Source of the DNA: DAOTUL01 sp034437435
GTDB lineage: Bacteria > Chloroflexota > Anaerolineae > Aggregatilineales > Phototrophicaceae
DNA: 8,663 nucleotides
Assembly (NCBI GenBank): GCA_964417785.1
Contig: CAYQJO010000187.1
Coordinates: 1-8,663 of the forward strand
Direction: 5' to 3'
Part shown: positions 1 to 6,061 of the stretch, piece by piece
How the letters are laid out: each line of letters opens with the position of its first letter
Position numbering within the stretch: the first letter of the stretch is position 1
Translations under genes and position numbers: made by a program
Notes under the pieces: model-generated
Databases searched by the model: none
Told to the model about the DNA's origin: nothing
Seen by the model: only the letters and a program-made list of their open reading frames with translations

Positions 1-131
1 CGTAGGGACGCGATTTTTCGCGTCCGCCGTGAGAATAGCTATTTTCTTGGAAACGTCTTACGGCGGGACGGCACGCGGGCCGTCCCCTACGGTGTGGCGG
101 TCATCGCGTAGGGACGCGCAATGGCGCGTCC
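1..131. repeat. Cluster of three short palindromic (hairpin) repeats
   Basis: Three perfect hairpins are visible. The first has stem GGACGCG at 6-12, loop ATTTTT at 13-18 and the complementary arm at 19-25. The second has stem GGGACGGC at 65-72, loop ACGCGG at 73-78 and its arm at 79-86. The third has stem GGACGCGC at 112-119, loop AATG and its arm at 124-131. Each is bordered on one side by CGTAGGG or its complement CCCTACG, the same signature as the hairpins at 2982-3456, so they form one dispersed family in both orientations. A 10-bp palindrome AATAGCTATT sits between the first two at about 36-45. Positions 132-269 show no supportable gene or RNA. Confidence 0.8.
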
Positions 132-144
132 GAAAATATCACGG
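124..144 (+). repeat. Left copy of an inverted repeat shared with the right end of the window
   Basis: This 21-base stretch begins with the right arm of the hairpin at 112-131 and runs on into the flank GAAAATATCACGG. The reverse complement of 8643-8663 matches it at 20 of 21 positions, the single difference being A/G in the flank. The match extends beyond the palindrome itself, so the repeat unit is larger than the hairpin. Beyond 144 the two copies diverge. Confidence 0.75.
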
Positions 145-269
145 TCACATGTAATTTGCGCACTTCACGCTGTTTTGCACCTACACCAGGGATTTAGAGC
201 GATTGCCCTGACGTCATACATAAGGCCGCCCGATATGGTGACTGAATTGAAAGCGATCCAATTGTTGTA

Positions 270-524
270 TCATGTCTCGTCATTCCAGAGCTTGGTCTGC
301 CGTTTCTGCCGTTGAGCCTTCACCCACTCAACTGGGTCTTCGATCTCCGGGTCTACCAGCGCAATTGGTTCTGGCAATGAGCGCAAATAGGCGACAATTT
401 CGGCACCGGTTTTGGCTGTGTCGCTTTCGCCTACGTCCAATGTATCAATCAACCGTTTTGCCAATTCCTCGCGCTCCGCCGGACTGAGCGCCATCGCCTG
501 TTCCAATATCTCTTTGACGGTCAT
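270..524 (-). CDS. Putative addiction-module antitoxin-like small protein
   Basis: This 84-residue acidic protein has an N-terminal segment (MTVKEILEQAMALSPAEREE, residues 1-20, then LAKRLIDTLD) that resembles the 'putative addiction module component' antitoxin family (Unstab_antitox type). In that family a helical N-terminus with an L-x-PAER-x-EL-A pattern is followed by a partner-binding tail. The tail here (DPEIEDPVEWVKAQRQKRQ, about residues 58-76) is charged and probably helical. The ATG start is supported by GAGG seven bases upstream. The gene lies 42 bases downstream of the aldolase gene, and TACAAT at 552-557 (minus strand) could be its -10 box, with a poor -35. An ATGA overlap at its stop opens only a 19-codon frame (214-273), so no intact toxin follows. 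Base composition by eye is nearer 50% GC than the flanking metabolic genes. The family call is moderate; a toxin-neutralising role is inferred. Confidence 0.65.
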   Translation of the reverse strand: MTVKEILEQAMALSPAEREELAKRLIDTLDVGESDTAKTGAEIVAYLRSLPEPIALVDPEIEDPVEWVKAQRQKRQTKLWNDET

Positions 525-566
525 GACATTGCCTCACTACTCATTTCTGTCATTGTACAGCATGGG

Positions 567-1391
567 CTAGACGCCCATAAACAACCGAATCTTTGCGGCG
601 ATGACCGCCTGCATGGCGTCGACCGCCGCCGCCATGACATCCAACAGATCGCCATCCGGCGCGGACCGCAGCACGTCCAGGTAGGCGCGGCGGACTTCGG
701 TGTTGACGTTGAACTTGGTCACGCCCAGGCCAATCGCCTGCCGGATCATCGCGTCGGGCAGGCCGGATGTCCCGTGCAGCACCAGCGGCACTCTGACCGA
801 GCGGCGAATCTGGGCCAGCCGGTCGAAATCCAACTGCGGATCGCCGGGGTAGGCCCCATGCACATTGCCGATGCACACGGCCAGCGCGTCCACGCCGGTC
901 TCGCTCACGAACTCGGCGGCCTGCTGCGGATCGGTCATGCAAGCCTGGATGGCCTGGACCGTCAGGCCGTCCTCGGTCCCGGCGATCATGCCCAGTTCAG
1001 CTTCGACACCGGCGTCGTGCTTGTGGGCCAATGCCGCCATCTCGCGGGTGAACGCCAGGTTATCGTTGTAATCCAACGCGGAGCCGTCGGCCATCACCGA
1101 CGCCATACCGGCTTCCAGCGCCGACCGGATCGCGTCGGGATCGCTGCAATGATCGAGATGGACGGCGACGCGCACGGTCGAGCGGCGGGCGGCTTCCAGG
1201 CACAGCGCCACCAGCGGCGGCCCGCCGTATTCGAGCGCCTTCGGGTGAATTTGCAGCATCACCGGCGCGTGTTCGGCTTCGGCAGCAGCGATGGCCGCCT
1301 TGACGCCTTCCAGGTTGTAGACGTTGAAGGCCCCGACGGCGAACCCGCCGGCCTGCGCCTCGTTGAGCAGTTCGCGGGTGGCAGCTAACAT
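567..1391 (-). CDS. Class II fructose/tagatose-bisphosphate-type aldolase
   Basis: This 274-residue protein is a zinc-dependent class II aldolase. The family cleaves ketose 1,6-bisphosphates to dihydroxyacetone phosphate plus an aldehyde phosphate in the cytoplasm. The (beta/alpha)8 landmarks are in order: GAFNVYNLE (residues 20-28), HLDHC with catalytic Asp80 and zinc ligand His81, VEAELG with Glu130 and Glu132, NVHGAYPG with His178, LHGTSG with His206 binding metal and phosphate, and KFNVNTE (226-232) at the second phosphate site. Length fits the GatY/KbaY-like branch rather than the longer glycolytic FbaA enzymes. The start is the first ATG of the frame, preceded by GGGAGAGGG at short distance, and the N-terminus aligns with the family without extension. 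Because a beta-galactosidase and a sulfatase lie on the same strand, tagatose-1,6-bisphosphate is an attractive substrate, but sequence alone cannot separate this from fructose-bisphosphate or another ketose phosphate. Confidence 0.9.
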   Translation of the reverse strand: MLAATRELLNEAQAGGFAVGAFNVYNLEGVKAAIAAAEAEHAPVMLQIHPKALEYGGPPLVALCLEAARRSTVRVAVHLDHCSDPDAIRSALEAGMASVMADGSALDYNDNLAFTREMAALAHKHDAGVEAELGMIAGTEDGLTVQAIQACMTDPQQAAEFVSETGVDALAVCIGNVHGAYPGDPQLDFDRLAQIRRSVRVPLVLHGTSGLPDAMIRQAIGLGVTKFNVNTEVRRAYLDVLRSAPDGDLLDVMAAAVDAMQAVIAAKIRLFMGV

Positions 1392-1427
1392 AGGCCCTCT
1401 CCCACACCATAAGAACGCGATCTATAT

Positions 1428-1521
1428 ACCTCACCCCCCAACCCCCTCTCCAAATATTGGCGAGGGGGAGTCATGCGAGGATTAAGCCCCTCTCCAGTTT
1501 GGAGAGGGGTTGGGGTGAGGT
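1428..1521. repeat. Nested inverted-repeat element between sulfatase and aldolase genes
   Basis: The outer arms pair across almost the whole element: ACCTCACCCC... from 1428 and ...GGGGTGAGGT ending at 1521 are complementary apart from two extra C and one extra C in the left arm. Two inner hairpins lie between them. The left one joins CCCCCTCTCC (from 1442) with GGCGAGGGGG (1459-1468), with one mismatch. The right one is perfect: CCCCTCTCCA (1487-1496), loop GTT, TGGAGAGGGG (1500-1509). The folded form would be a three-way, cruciform-like structure. Its right edge touches the sulfatase stop codon, so on the minus strand it is transcribed directly after the sulfatase and just before the aldolase leader. 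It may act as a terminator or RNA-stabilising element. C-rich palindromes of this look are dispersed repeats in many bacterial genomes, as far as I recall. Confidence 0.8.
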
Positions 1522-2954
1522 CAGAATTCCTTCTTGATATTCGGGTCCTGGGTGCTGTGATCGCGCACCCAGGCGTGCGGATAGCGAGCGGCGGCCCGGC
1601 GGGCGTTTTGCAGCATGGCGTAGCGCAATCGGGCCAGCGGTTCCACCATCGCCGGATCGTCAATGCGGTTGTCGTATTCATACGGATCGGCGTTGAGATC
1701 GTAGAAGGCGCTCGGACCGCCCAGACGCTCGATCAGCTTGTAGCCATCCATGCGGATCGACCAGTCGGTCCCGGCACCGAACTCGCTGAAGGTGGCTTCG
1801 CGCCAGTCGTCGGGACGCTGCCCTTCCAGAATCGGGCGCAGTGACCGCCCGGCCAGATACTCCGGCACTTCGGCACCGGCGGCGTCGATGCAGGTCGGCA
1901 GCAGATCGACCAATTCGACCGGCGCGTCGCTGACCTGCGCCGGTTGCCCCGGCCAGCGGACGATAAACGGCACCCGCAGCGCGTTTTCATAGGAGCAGTA
2001 TTTGGTCCAGTAGCGGCGCTCGCCCAGCAGTTCGCCGTGATCGGACATATACACCACCAGCGTATCGTCGGTCAGGCCGTTGCGCTCCAGGGCATCCAGT
2101 ACCCGCCCGACATTCCAATCGACCATCGTCACCAGCGCCAGATAGCGGCTGATCGCCATGCGCGTGTCGTCGTCGGTCATGGAGTCGTAATCCGGCCAGC
2201 GCCCACTGGCGGCGGCATACGGGTCTTCTTCTTCAAAACCCTCCGGCGGCTGCGGCGGCATGGGCATCTGGTCGTAGCGATACAATTCATCGAACTCCGG
2301 CGGGACGATCCCCGGTGCGTGCGGATTATGCATGCTGACGATCATGCCGAAGGGCTGCGAGCCGTCGTGATGGTCGAGGAACTCGATGGCGTGATCGCAC
2401 ACCCAGGAGTCGTAATGCTGCGCCGCCGGGACTTCGCTCACCAGACCGACATAACCGGCGGCAGACTCACCGGGCGCGGCCCGCTGCTCGGCTCGCATTT
2501 TCTCCCAGGCGTCGGGGTCCACATCGTCGATGTAGAACTTCTGCGCCGGGTCTTCGCGGGTGGGTTCGTGGGCGATGCGCACCTCGAATCCGCGTGTATC
2601 CGGCAGATTGTGTCGGGCAGACTGGAACGGCTTCCAGTGCATCTTGCCGATGGCGGCGGTTTTGTAGCCCTGGGCTTGCAGGTGATGGCCGAGCGTCGGT
2701 ACCGGCATCTGGTCGGGGAAGTAGTTGTGGTTGCTCAGATTCGCGCCGGTCTGGTAGCCGTACATGCCGCTGATAAACGAATGGCGCGAGGCCATGCACA
2801 CCGGGTAATTGCACACCGCGTTGTTAAAACGGGTGCCGCTGGCGGCCAGTTTATCCAGGTTGGGCGTCTCCACATCGGGCAGCCATGTGTCTTCGGTGAC
2901 GCAGCCCATCGCGTCCCAGCGGTGCTGGTCGGAGCAAAGAATCAGGATGTTCAT
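1521..2954 (-). CDS. Type I (formylglycine-dependent) sulfatase, cytoplasmic
   Basis: This 477-residue protein is an arylsulfatase-superfamily enzyme that would hydrolyse a sulfate ester. The N-terminal metal site SDQHR (Asp9, Gln10), sulfatase signature CMASR (Cys53 to Arg57, followed by SGMYGYQTG), GKMHW (Lys104, His106), SMHNPHAPG (His209), metal ligands SDHG (Asp305, His306), and TKYCSYENALRVP (Lys318) appear in the expected order. Cys53 would be converted to formylglycine. The signature has Ala instead of the usual Pro at +2. The ATG at 2954 is preferred because GGAGG lies ten bases upstream and the catalytic domain begins at once; the in-frame extension to 3206 is translated repeat sequence. 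There is no signal peptide, so it acts in the cytoplasm, presumably on an imported sulfated sugar. The substrate cannot be read from sequence, and sulfatase annotations such as choline sulfatase or heparan-type would be guesses. No maturase is present in the window. Confidence 0.92.
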   Translation of the reverse strand: MNILILCSDQHRWDAMGCVTEDTWLPDVETPNLDKLAASGTRFNNAVCNYPVCMASRHSFISGMYGYQTGANLSNHNYFPDQMPVPTLGHHLQAQGYKTAAIGKMHWKPFQSARHNLPDTRGFEVRIAHEPTREDPAQKFYIDDVDPDAWEKMRAEQRAAPGESAAGYVGLVSEVPAAQHYDSWVCDHAIEFLDHHDGSQPFGMIVSMHNPHAPGIVPPEFDELYRYDQMPMPPQPPEGFEEEDPYAAASGRWPDYDSMTDDDTRMAISRYLALVTMVDWNVGRVLDALERNGLTDDTLVVYMSDHGELLGERRYWTKYCSYENALRVPFIVRWPGQPAQVSDAPVELVDLLPTCIDAAGAEVPEYLAGRSLRPILEGQRPDDWREATFSEFGAGTDWSIRMDGYKLIERLGGPSAFYDLNADPYEYDNRIDDPAMVEPLARLRYAMLQNARRAAARYPHAWVRDHSTQDPNIKKEF

Positions 2955-2981
2955 GTTTTTATTGCCTCCATTGTTATGTAG

Positions 2982-3003
2982 GGAACGGCCCGCGTGCCGT
3001 TCC
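2982..3003. repeat. Palindromic repeat in the sulfatase leader
   Basis: This hairpin has stem GGAACGGC at 2982-2989, loop CCGCGT and the perfect complementary arm at 2996-3003, preceded by GTAGG. It belongs to the CGTAGGG hairpin family but has its own stem sequence. On the minus strand it ends 27 bases before the sulfatase ATG, so it would lie in or just upstream of the mRNA leader. I see no convincing -35/-10 pair for the sulfatase; TATCAT at 3008-3013 (minus) is only a weak -10 candidate. Confidence 0.7.
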
Positions 3004-3038
3004 ACGAATGATAATTGGCGGGCGACGACACGGCATCG

Positions 3039-3480
3039 CCCATGTGCCATCTCGGCGATGCGGCGGTCGATTTCAAACCCCGGCGATGCAGCGGACAGGC
3101 ACGCGGGCCTGTCCCTACGCACACATGAACGGGCGGCGGACGCGAAAAATCGCGTCCCTACGGCGGTGGCGATGCGGCACCCACAACGGCGATGCGGCAC
3201 CCACAACGGGCGTGCGTAGGGGATGGCCCATGTGCCATCCTGGCGATGCGGCGGTCGATTTCAAACCCCGGCGATGCAGCGGTCGATTTCAAACCCCGGC
3301 GATGCAGCGGACAGGCACGCGGGCCTGTCCCTACGCACACATGAACGGGCGGCGGACGCGAAAAATCGCGTCCCTACGGCGGTGGCGATGCGGCACCCAC
3401 AACGGCGATGCGGCACCCACAACGGGCGTGCGTAGGGGATGGCCCATGTGCCATCCCGGCGATGCGGCGGTCGATTTCAA
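3039..3480. repeat. Tandem duplication of a 188/216-base hairpin-rich unit
   Basis: The word CCCATGTGCCATC recurs at 3039, 3227 and 3443, marking a 188-base unit, a 216-base unit and a partial third copy. The first two are almost identical apart from a 28-base internal duplication in the second. Each unit contains a GGACAGGC hairpin (3093-3114 and 3309-3330), a GGACGCG hairpin with loop AAAAAT (3138-3157 and 3354-3373), a GGATGGC hairpin with loop CCATGT at the unit junction (3221-3240 and 3437-3456), and two adjacent copies of the 20-base word GGCGATGCGGCACCCACAAC. The whole 2955-3501 stretch has no coding gene; open frames crossing it simply translate the repeats. It separates the sulfatase from the beta-galactosidase. 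Confidence 0.9.
3252..3307. repeat. 28-base direct tandem duplication inside the second repeat unit
   Basis: A 28-base word starting CGGTCGATTTCAAACCCC occurs twice back to back at 3252-3279 and 3280-3307 with no difference. The first repeat unit has it once (from about 3064), and the partial third unit carries its start before diverging at about 3481. There is no spacer between the copies. It accounts exactly for the difference between the 188- and 216-base periods, which points to slippage or unequal recombination. Confidence 0.9.
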
Positions 3481-3501
3481 CCCCCGCCGCATCGGCGGGG
3501 G
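3481..3501 (-). terminator. Hairpin directly after the beta-galactosidase stop codon
   Basis: A perfect 9-bp GC stem (CCCCCGCCG at 3481-3489, loop CAT, CGGCGGGGG at 3493-3501) abuts the TAG stop of the GH42 gene on the minus strand. The stem strength and position fit a transcription stop or 3'-end stabiliser. The tract that follows on the minus strand is TTGAAATCG, without a proper T run, so intrinsic termination would be weak. It could instead be another member of the local palindrome families. Confidence 0.5.
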
Positions 3502-5532
3502 CTACCGCTGCAATACCGTTACGCCAAAGGGTGGCAGCACCAGCGGACCCGATACCGCCTCGCCGGTGAGCATGTCGGTGTAATCGCGGTCGTCCAGCGG
3601 CACCGGCGCTTCTGCCTCGCTGAAGTTCATCACAAAGACGAAATCTTTGTCGCCGTCGCTGCGCAGGGTCACACTGATGCCCTCCGGCAGGTCGGCGTCG
3701 ATGACCGGTCGCAGGCCGATGTCGTCACCGATGGCGCGGTAAAGGTCGTCCAGGAAACGCTGTTCGCTGCGGGCGGCGATGTAATAGGCCTTGCCCTGCC
3801 CGTACTGGTTGACCGTCAGCGCCGGGCGTCCGGCGTAGAAGTCGTCGGTGTAGGTCGCCAGGACGGTCGCGCTCTCGGCGTGGATGAGGGCGCAAAGATC
3901 GCGGACGGTGTAGCTGCCGTGTACGAAGTCCAGGCCGACGACGGTGTTGGTCTGGCCCGGTGGCAGCGCGTCGATCTCCTCGTCCCAGATGCCCAGAACG
4001 TCCTTGAGCGGGCCGGGGAATTTGCCCAGGAAGCACAGATCGCGCTCATCGACAATGCCCGACCAGTAGGTCGCCACGAAGGTGCCGCCCTGCTCCACGA
4101 AGGCGGTCAGGCGTTCGGCCACACCGGGCCGCACCATATACAACATGGGCGCGACGACCAGATCGTAGCCGTCGAAGGGCTGCTCCATGTCGATGACGTC
4201 CACCGGGATGCCACGCTTCCAGAAGGCGCGGTAATGGGCCTGGGCCGTCTCCGGGTAGCCCTTTTCGCCGTTCATCGGACCCTGGGCCGCATCCATCGCC
4301 CAGCGGTTCTCCTGGTCGAAGATGACGGCCACTTGCGGGCGCACCGACGACCCGACCACCGGCGCGAGCTTTTCCAGCGCGTCACCGACATCGGCCACAT
4401 CGTTGAAGACGCGGGTGTTCTCGTGGCCGGCATGATCGACGACCGCGCCGTGAAACTTCTCGTGGCTGCCCCGGCTCTTGCGCCACTGGAAATACTGCAC
4501 CGTATCCGATCCGTGCGCGACGGCCTGCAACGAGGTCAGCAGGTGCGCACCGGGCTGCTTGAGCTTGGCGTAGGGCATCCAGTTGGTGGCGCTCGGCACG
4601 CTCTCCATCAACATGAAGGGCTTGCCGCCTTTCATGCTGCGGTTGATGTCGTGGACGAAGGCGATGTCCGAGGCCAGATCGTAATCCGGCTCGTACTGGT
4701 GCCACTGCGGGTAGCTGTCCCAGGAGACGACATCAATATCGGGGGCCAGCCGCCAGTAATTCAGGTGATAGTACAGGCCCATGAAGTTGGTCGTTACCGG
4801 CACATCGGGTGTGATGCGCCTGAGCGGTTCCATTTCGTGCAGCATGAAGTCGCGAGTCTGGTCGGTGACGAAGCGCCGCCAATCGAGCTTGAGTCCGTTG
4901 AGGAAGGACTCGCCGGTCTCGGACGGGGATTCGATCTGCGACCAGTCGGTGTAGGTGTGGCTCCAGAAGGCCGTCCACCACGCCTCGTTGAGCGCGTCCA
5001 GTGTGCCGTAGCGTGCCTTCAGCCACTCGCGGAAGGCTTTCTGGCACAATTCGCAGTGGCAGTCGCCGCTGTATTCGTTGGAGATGTGCCACAGCAGCAG
5101 CGCCGGGTGATCTTTGTAACGTTCGGCCAGTTGGGTGTTGATGATCTGCGTCTTCTCGCGGTAGACGGGCGAGGTAAAGCAGTGATTGTGACGCCGTCCG
5201 TGCTGGTTGCGCAGGCGTTCCGGGCGCACGCGCAGCACTTCCGGGTACTTTTGCGACATCCAGGCCGGACGTGCGCCGCTGGGTGTGGCGAGGACGGCAT
5301 AGGCGTTGTTCTGGGCCAGCATGTCCATGATTTTGTCGAGCCAGCCGAACGTGAAGCGGCCTTCTTCCGGTTCCAGCGCCACCCAGGAGAAGATGCCGAC
5401 CGACATGGCGTTGCAGTGTGCCAGCTTCATCAGCCGCATATCTTCGGACCAGACTTCTTCCGGCCACTGGTCCGGGTTGTAGTCGCCGCCGTGCAGCATG
5501 ACCGGCGCTTTGGGATTGATTGGTGGATACAT
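3502..5532 (-). CDS. GH42 beta-galactosidase
   Basis: This 676-residue protein is a full-length glycoside hydrolase family 42 enzyme, which releases galactose from short beta-galactosides with retention of configuration. The N-terminal barrel (about residues 1-390) shows HGGDYNPDQWPEEVW (14-28), NAMSVGIFSWVALEPEEG (41-58), acid/base Glu153 in HISNEYSG, and nucleophile Glu310 in FMLMESVPS. Cys118, Cys158, Cys160 and Cys163 reproduce the four-cysteine zinc cluster known from some GH42 enzymes. A trimerisation-type domain (about 395-610) and a small beta C-terminal domain (to 676) follow. The ATG is chosen because AGGGGGG lies just upstream, the family N-terminus begins there, and a promoter sits 37 bases further up. 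There is no signal peptide, so it acts in the cytoplasm on imported oligosaccharide. A strong hairpin follows the stop. The exact linkage preference cannot be read, and alpha-L-arabinopyranosidase activity is possible in this family. Confidence 0.95.
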   Translation of the reverse strand: MYPPINPKAPVMLHGGDYNPDQWPEEVWSEDMRLMKLAHCNAMSVGIFSWVALEPEEGRFTFGWLDKIMDMLAQNNAYAVLATPSGARPAWMSQKYPEVLRVRPERLRNQHGRRHNHCFTSPVYREKTQIINTQLAERYKDHPALLLWHISNEYSGDCHCELCQKAFREWLKARYGTLDALNEAWWTAFWSHTYTDWSQIESPSETGESFLNGLKLDWRRFVTDQTRDFMLHEMEPLRRITPDVPVTTNFMGLYYHLNYWRLAPDIDVVSWDSYPQWHQYEPDYDLASDIAFVHDINRSMKGGKPFMLMESVPSATNWMPYAKLKQPGAHLLTSLQAVAHGSDTVQYFQWRKSRGSHEKFHGAVVDHAGHENTRVFNDVADVGDALEKLAPVVGSSVRPQVAVIFDQENRWAMDAAQGPMNGEKGYPETAQAHYRAFWKRGIPVDVIDMEQPFDGYDLVVAPMLYMVRPGVAERLTAFVEQGGTFVATYWSGIVDERDLCFLGKFPGPLKDVLGIWDEEIDALPPGQTNTVVGLDFVHGSYTVRDLCALIHAESATVLATYTDDFYAGRPALTVNQYGQGKAYYIAARSEQRFLDDLYRAIGDDIGLRPVIDADLPEGISVTLRSDGDKDFVFVMNFSEAEAPVPLDDRDYTDMLTGEAVSGPLVLPPFGVTVLQR

Positions 5533-5569
5533 TTGCCCCCCTGTGCTTGTCGTAAATGAGATAGCCGTG

Positions 5570-5598
5570 AGTGTAGCCCATTCGCCGGTGGCGGTCAA
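5570..5598 (-). promoter_or_regulatory. Sigma70-type promoter of the beta-galactosidase gene
   Basis: On the minus strand TTGACC (5593-5598) is followed after exactly 17 bases by TACACT (5570-5575), a good -35/-10 pair. The leader to the ATG would be about 30 bases. The spacer contains a short CGCC-GGT-GGCG dyad, too small to call an operator with confidence. Confidence 0.6.
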
Positions 5599-5613
5599 CG
5601 TGGGTGGCTGCGG

Positions 5614-5619
5614 TATAAT
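5614..5619 (+). promoter_or_regulatory. Consensus -10 box upstream of the RHH/HNH pair
   Basis: A perfect TATAAT lies 34 bases before the plus-strand ATG at 5654. No good -35 is found at 16-18 bases upstream; the region there overlaps the -35 box of the divergent beta-galactosidase promoter. The two transcription units would therefore share the 5570-5619 segment back to back. Confidence 0.45.
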
Positions 5620-5653
5620 GCTACCATCGTGAGATTGGAGTTGGAGTGCGAAG

Positions 5654-6061
5654 ATGGACCCAATCACATTGACTTTGCCAGACGATATTGCAGCGCGTAT
5701 TCGTCAGATTGCTGAAACGACCTCACAATCCGTCGAGGAAGTCATTCTCGAACATCTGCGCGATCTACCGGTTCGCTTGCCGCTTGACCAGCAAGCGGAA
5801 CTCGACGTACTGCCCCAACTGTCAGACGATGCCTTGTGGACCATCGCTCGTGAACAGGTGCCGGACGCGGTGCAGGCCCGCGCTCGCACGTTGATGGACA
5901 GAAACAATCATGGCACGATCACGGATGACGAAGCCGCAGAGCTAGAACAACTGGTGCAGCGGGCGGACCATGTGATGGTGCGCAAAGCTGAAGCGGCCCA
6001 TCTACTGCGCCAGCGGGGACATCACTTCGAGCAAAGTGATTTTCGCGCACACGATGCGTAA
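5654..6061 (+). CDS. Ribbon-helix-helix-like protein, upstream partner of HNH gene
   Basis: This 135-residue protein begins with ITLTLPDDIAARIRQIAETT (residues 4-23), then SQSVEEVILEHL. That pattern of a beta strand and two short helices is like CopG/Arc DNA-binding proteins and many antitoxins. Residues 54-125 are mostly helical, with motifs LSDDALWTIAREQVPD (56-71) and RKAEAAHLLRQRG (110-122). GGAG seven bases upstream supports the ATG, and a TATAAT lies upstream. Its last eight bases contain the start of the HNH gene, so translation is probably coupled. From memory, similar two-part proteins sit before HNH genes in cyanobacteria and Chloroflexota. Base composition is visibly lower in GC than the flanking sugar genes, which suggests separate acquisition. 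A DNA-binding or antitoxin role is inference; no enzyme motif is seen. Confidence 0.7.
   Translation: MDPITLTLPDDIAARIRQIAETTSQSVEEVILEHLRDLPVRLPLDQQAELDVLPQLSDDALWTIAREQVPDAVQARARTLMDRNNHGTITDDEAAELEQLVQRADHVMVRKAEAAHLLRQRGHHFEQSDFRAHDA

Noticed and set aside
214..273. Toxin gene overlapping the antitoxin stop (ATGA)
   Set aside because: The frame has only 19 codons before a stop, and neither it nor the next frames resemble a toxin family I recognise; reported only as a possible remnant.
1944..2981. 345-codon plus-strand open frame opposite the sulfatase
   Set aside because: Antisense shadow of a well-supported sulfatase gene; rich in His/Arg/Val as is usual for such shadows, with no ribosome site or domain.
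2955..3206. N-terminal extension of the sulfatase frame by 84 codons
   Set aside because: The added sequence is translated repeat DNA. The ATG at 2954 has GGAGG upstream and begins directly at the catalytic domain.
3039..3480. CRISPR array
   Set aside because: The 28-base repeats are directly adjacent without unique spacers, the larger periods of 188 and 216 bases do not fit, and there are no cas genes.
3008..3583. Plus-strand open frames of 60-190 codons across the repeat block
   Set aside because: They encode tandemly repeated peptides only because the DNA is repeated; no ribosome sites or domain signals.
3439..5559. Long 706-codon plus-strand open frame opposite the beta-galactosidase
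   Set aside because: It mirrors the GH42 gene, whose motifs, ribosome site and promoter are convincing. Long antisense frames are expected opposite GC-rich genes, and its protein shows no recognisable family.
5533..5667. Upstream extension of the beta-galactosidase by 45 codons
   Set aside because: It would cross the -35/-10 pair and the divergent gene start; the ATG at 5532 matches the family N-terminus and has AGGGGGG just upstream.
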